DNA of 13,375 nucleotides from an uncultured Clostridia bacterium (lineage in GTDB: Bacteria; Bacillota; Clostridia; Peptostreptococcales; Anaerovoracaceae): positions 1 to 13,375 of the forward strand of contig CALDNM010000039.1 in NCBI GenBank assembly GCA_937915045.1. Reading direction: 5' to 3'. The position numbers were made by a program, and so were the translations under genes. Shown here piece by piece: positions 13,362 through 13,375 of this stretch; the stretch's first letter is position 1; each line of letters begins with the position of its first letter. Below the pieces are notes generated by a model that made no database searches, had not been told where the DNA came from, and worked only from the letters and a program-made list of their open reading frames with translations.

Positions 13362-13375
13362 AGATCGGAAGAGCG
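13362..13375. other. Illumina TruSeq adapter remnant at sequence end
   Basis: The final 14 bases, AGATCGGAAGAGCG, are identical to the beginning of the standard Illumina TruSeq adapter. They interrupt leuC at the point where the encoded peptide departs from the family. They are almost certainly untrimmed adapter at a contig end and should not be read as genome. Confidence 0.93.

Noticed and set aside
1..13375. CRISPR array, insertion sequence, prophage, toxin-antitoxin, tRNA or rRNA genes
   Set aside because: No regularly spaced repeats, transposase or integrase motifs, small paired toxin-antitoxin genes, or structural RNA gene sequences were seen; genes are tightly packed housekeeping and metabolic types with uniform codon use.

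Overview
The window reads as ordinary chromosomal DNA from an anaerobic low-to-mid-GC Firmicute of the Clostridia type. The evidence is a four-subunit ferredoxin-dependent 2-oxoacid oxidoreductase, a CoA-transferase of the butyrate/acetate fermentation superfamily, strong AGGAGG-type ribosome binding sites, and a leucine T-box leader, which is typical of Gram-positive bacteria. AGA/AGG arginine and ATA isoleucine codons are frequent in all genes, so no gene looks recently transferred. A more exact placement (for example an amino-acid-fermenting, butyrate-forming family) is only an inference.

Layout. Positions 1-92 hold two perfect hairpins, probably the 3' end of the por transcript. Positions 93-3120, minus strand, hold a tight operon in transcription order porC-porD-porA-porB, encoding the gamma, delta, alpha and beta subunits of pyruvate (or related 2-oxoacid):ferredoxin oxidoreductase. 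Positions 3265-4020, minus strand, encode a PgeF/YfiH (multicopper-oxidase-like, LACC1) family protein with its own promoter and terminator. Reading divergently, 4225-5544 plus strand encodes an acetyl-CoA hydrolase/CoA-transferase family enzyme that ends in a clear terminator. Next (5689-8562) comes a large membrane-bound c-di-GMP signalling protein: two periplasmic solute-binding domains, one membrane helix, a dead GGDEF and an intact EAL. It is followed by an AGCS-family sodium:alanine symporter (8649-10091). A bidirectional terminator separates that gene from a convergent EamA/DMT transporter (10171-11061, minus). Finally, a promoter and a T-box riboswitch with a CUC (leucine) specifier precede leuA (11549-13264), whose stop codon overlaps the start of leuC, cut off by the window end.

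How the genes fit together. The oxidoreductase makes acyl-CoA and reduced ferredoxin from 2-oxoacids, and the CoA-transferase could exchange the CoA between acids; the alanine importer could feed pyruvate. This fits amino-acid or pyruvate fermentation, but the link is inferred. The leu genes are a separate biosynthetic unit controlled by charging of tRNA-Leu.

Caveat and novelty. The last 14 bases (13362-13375) match the start of the Illumina TruSeq adapter exactly, so the end of this sequence is very probably artefact and not genome. I see no CRISPR array, transposon, phage, toxin-antitoxin or defence system. Nothing here convincingly amounts to an undescribed system. The best leads are the dual-sensor EAL protein, the divergent CoA-transferase, and several unexplained palindromes in the intergenic regions.
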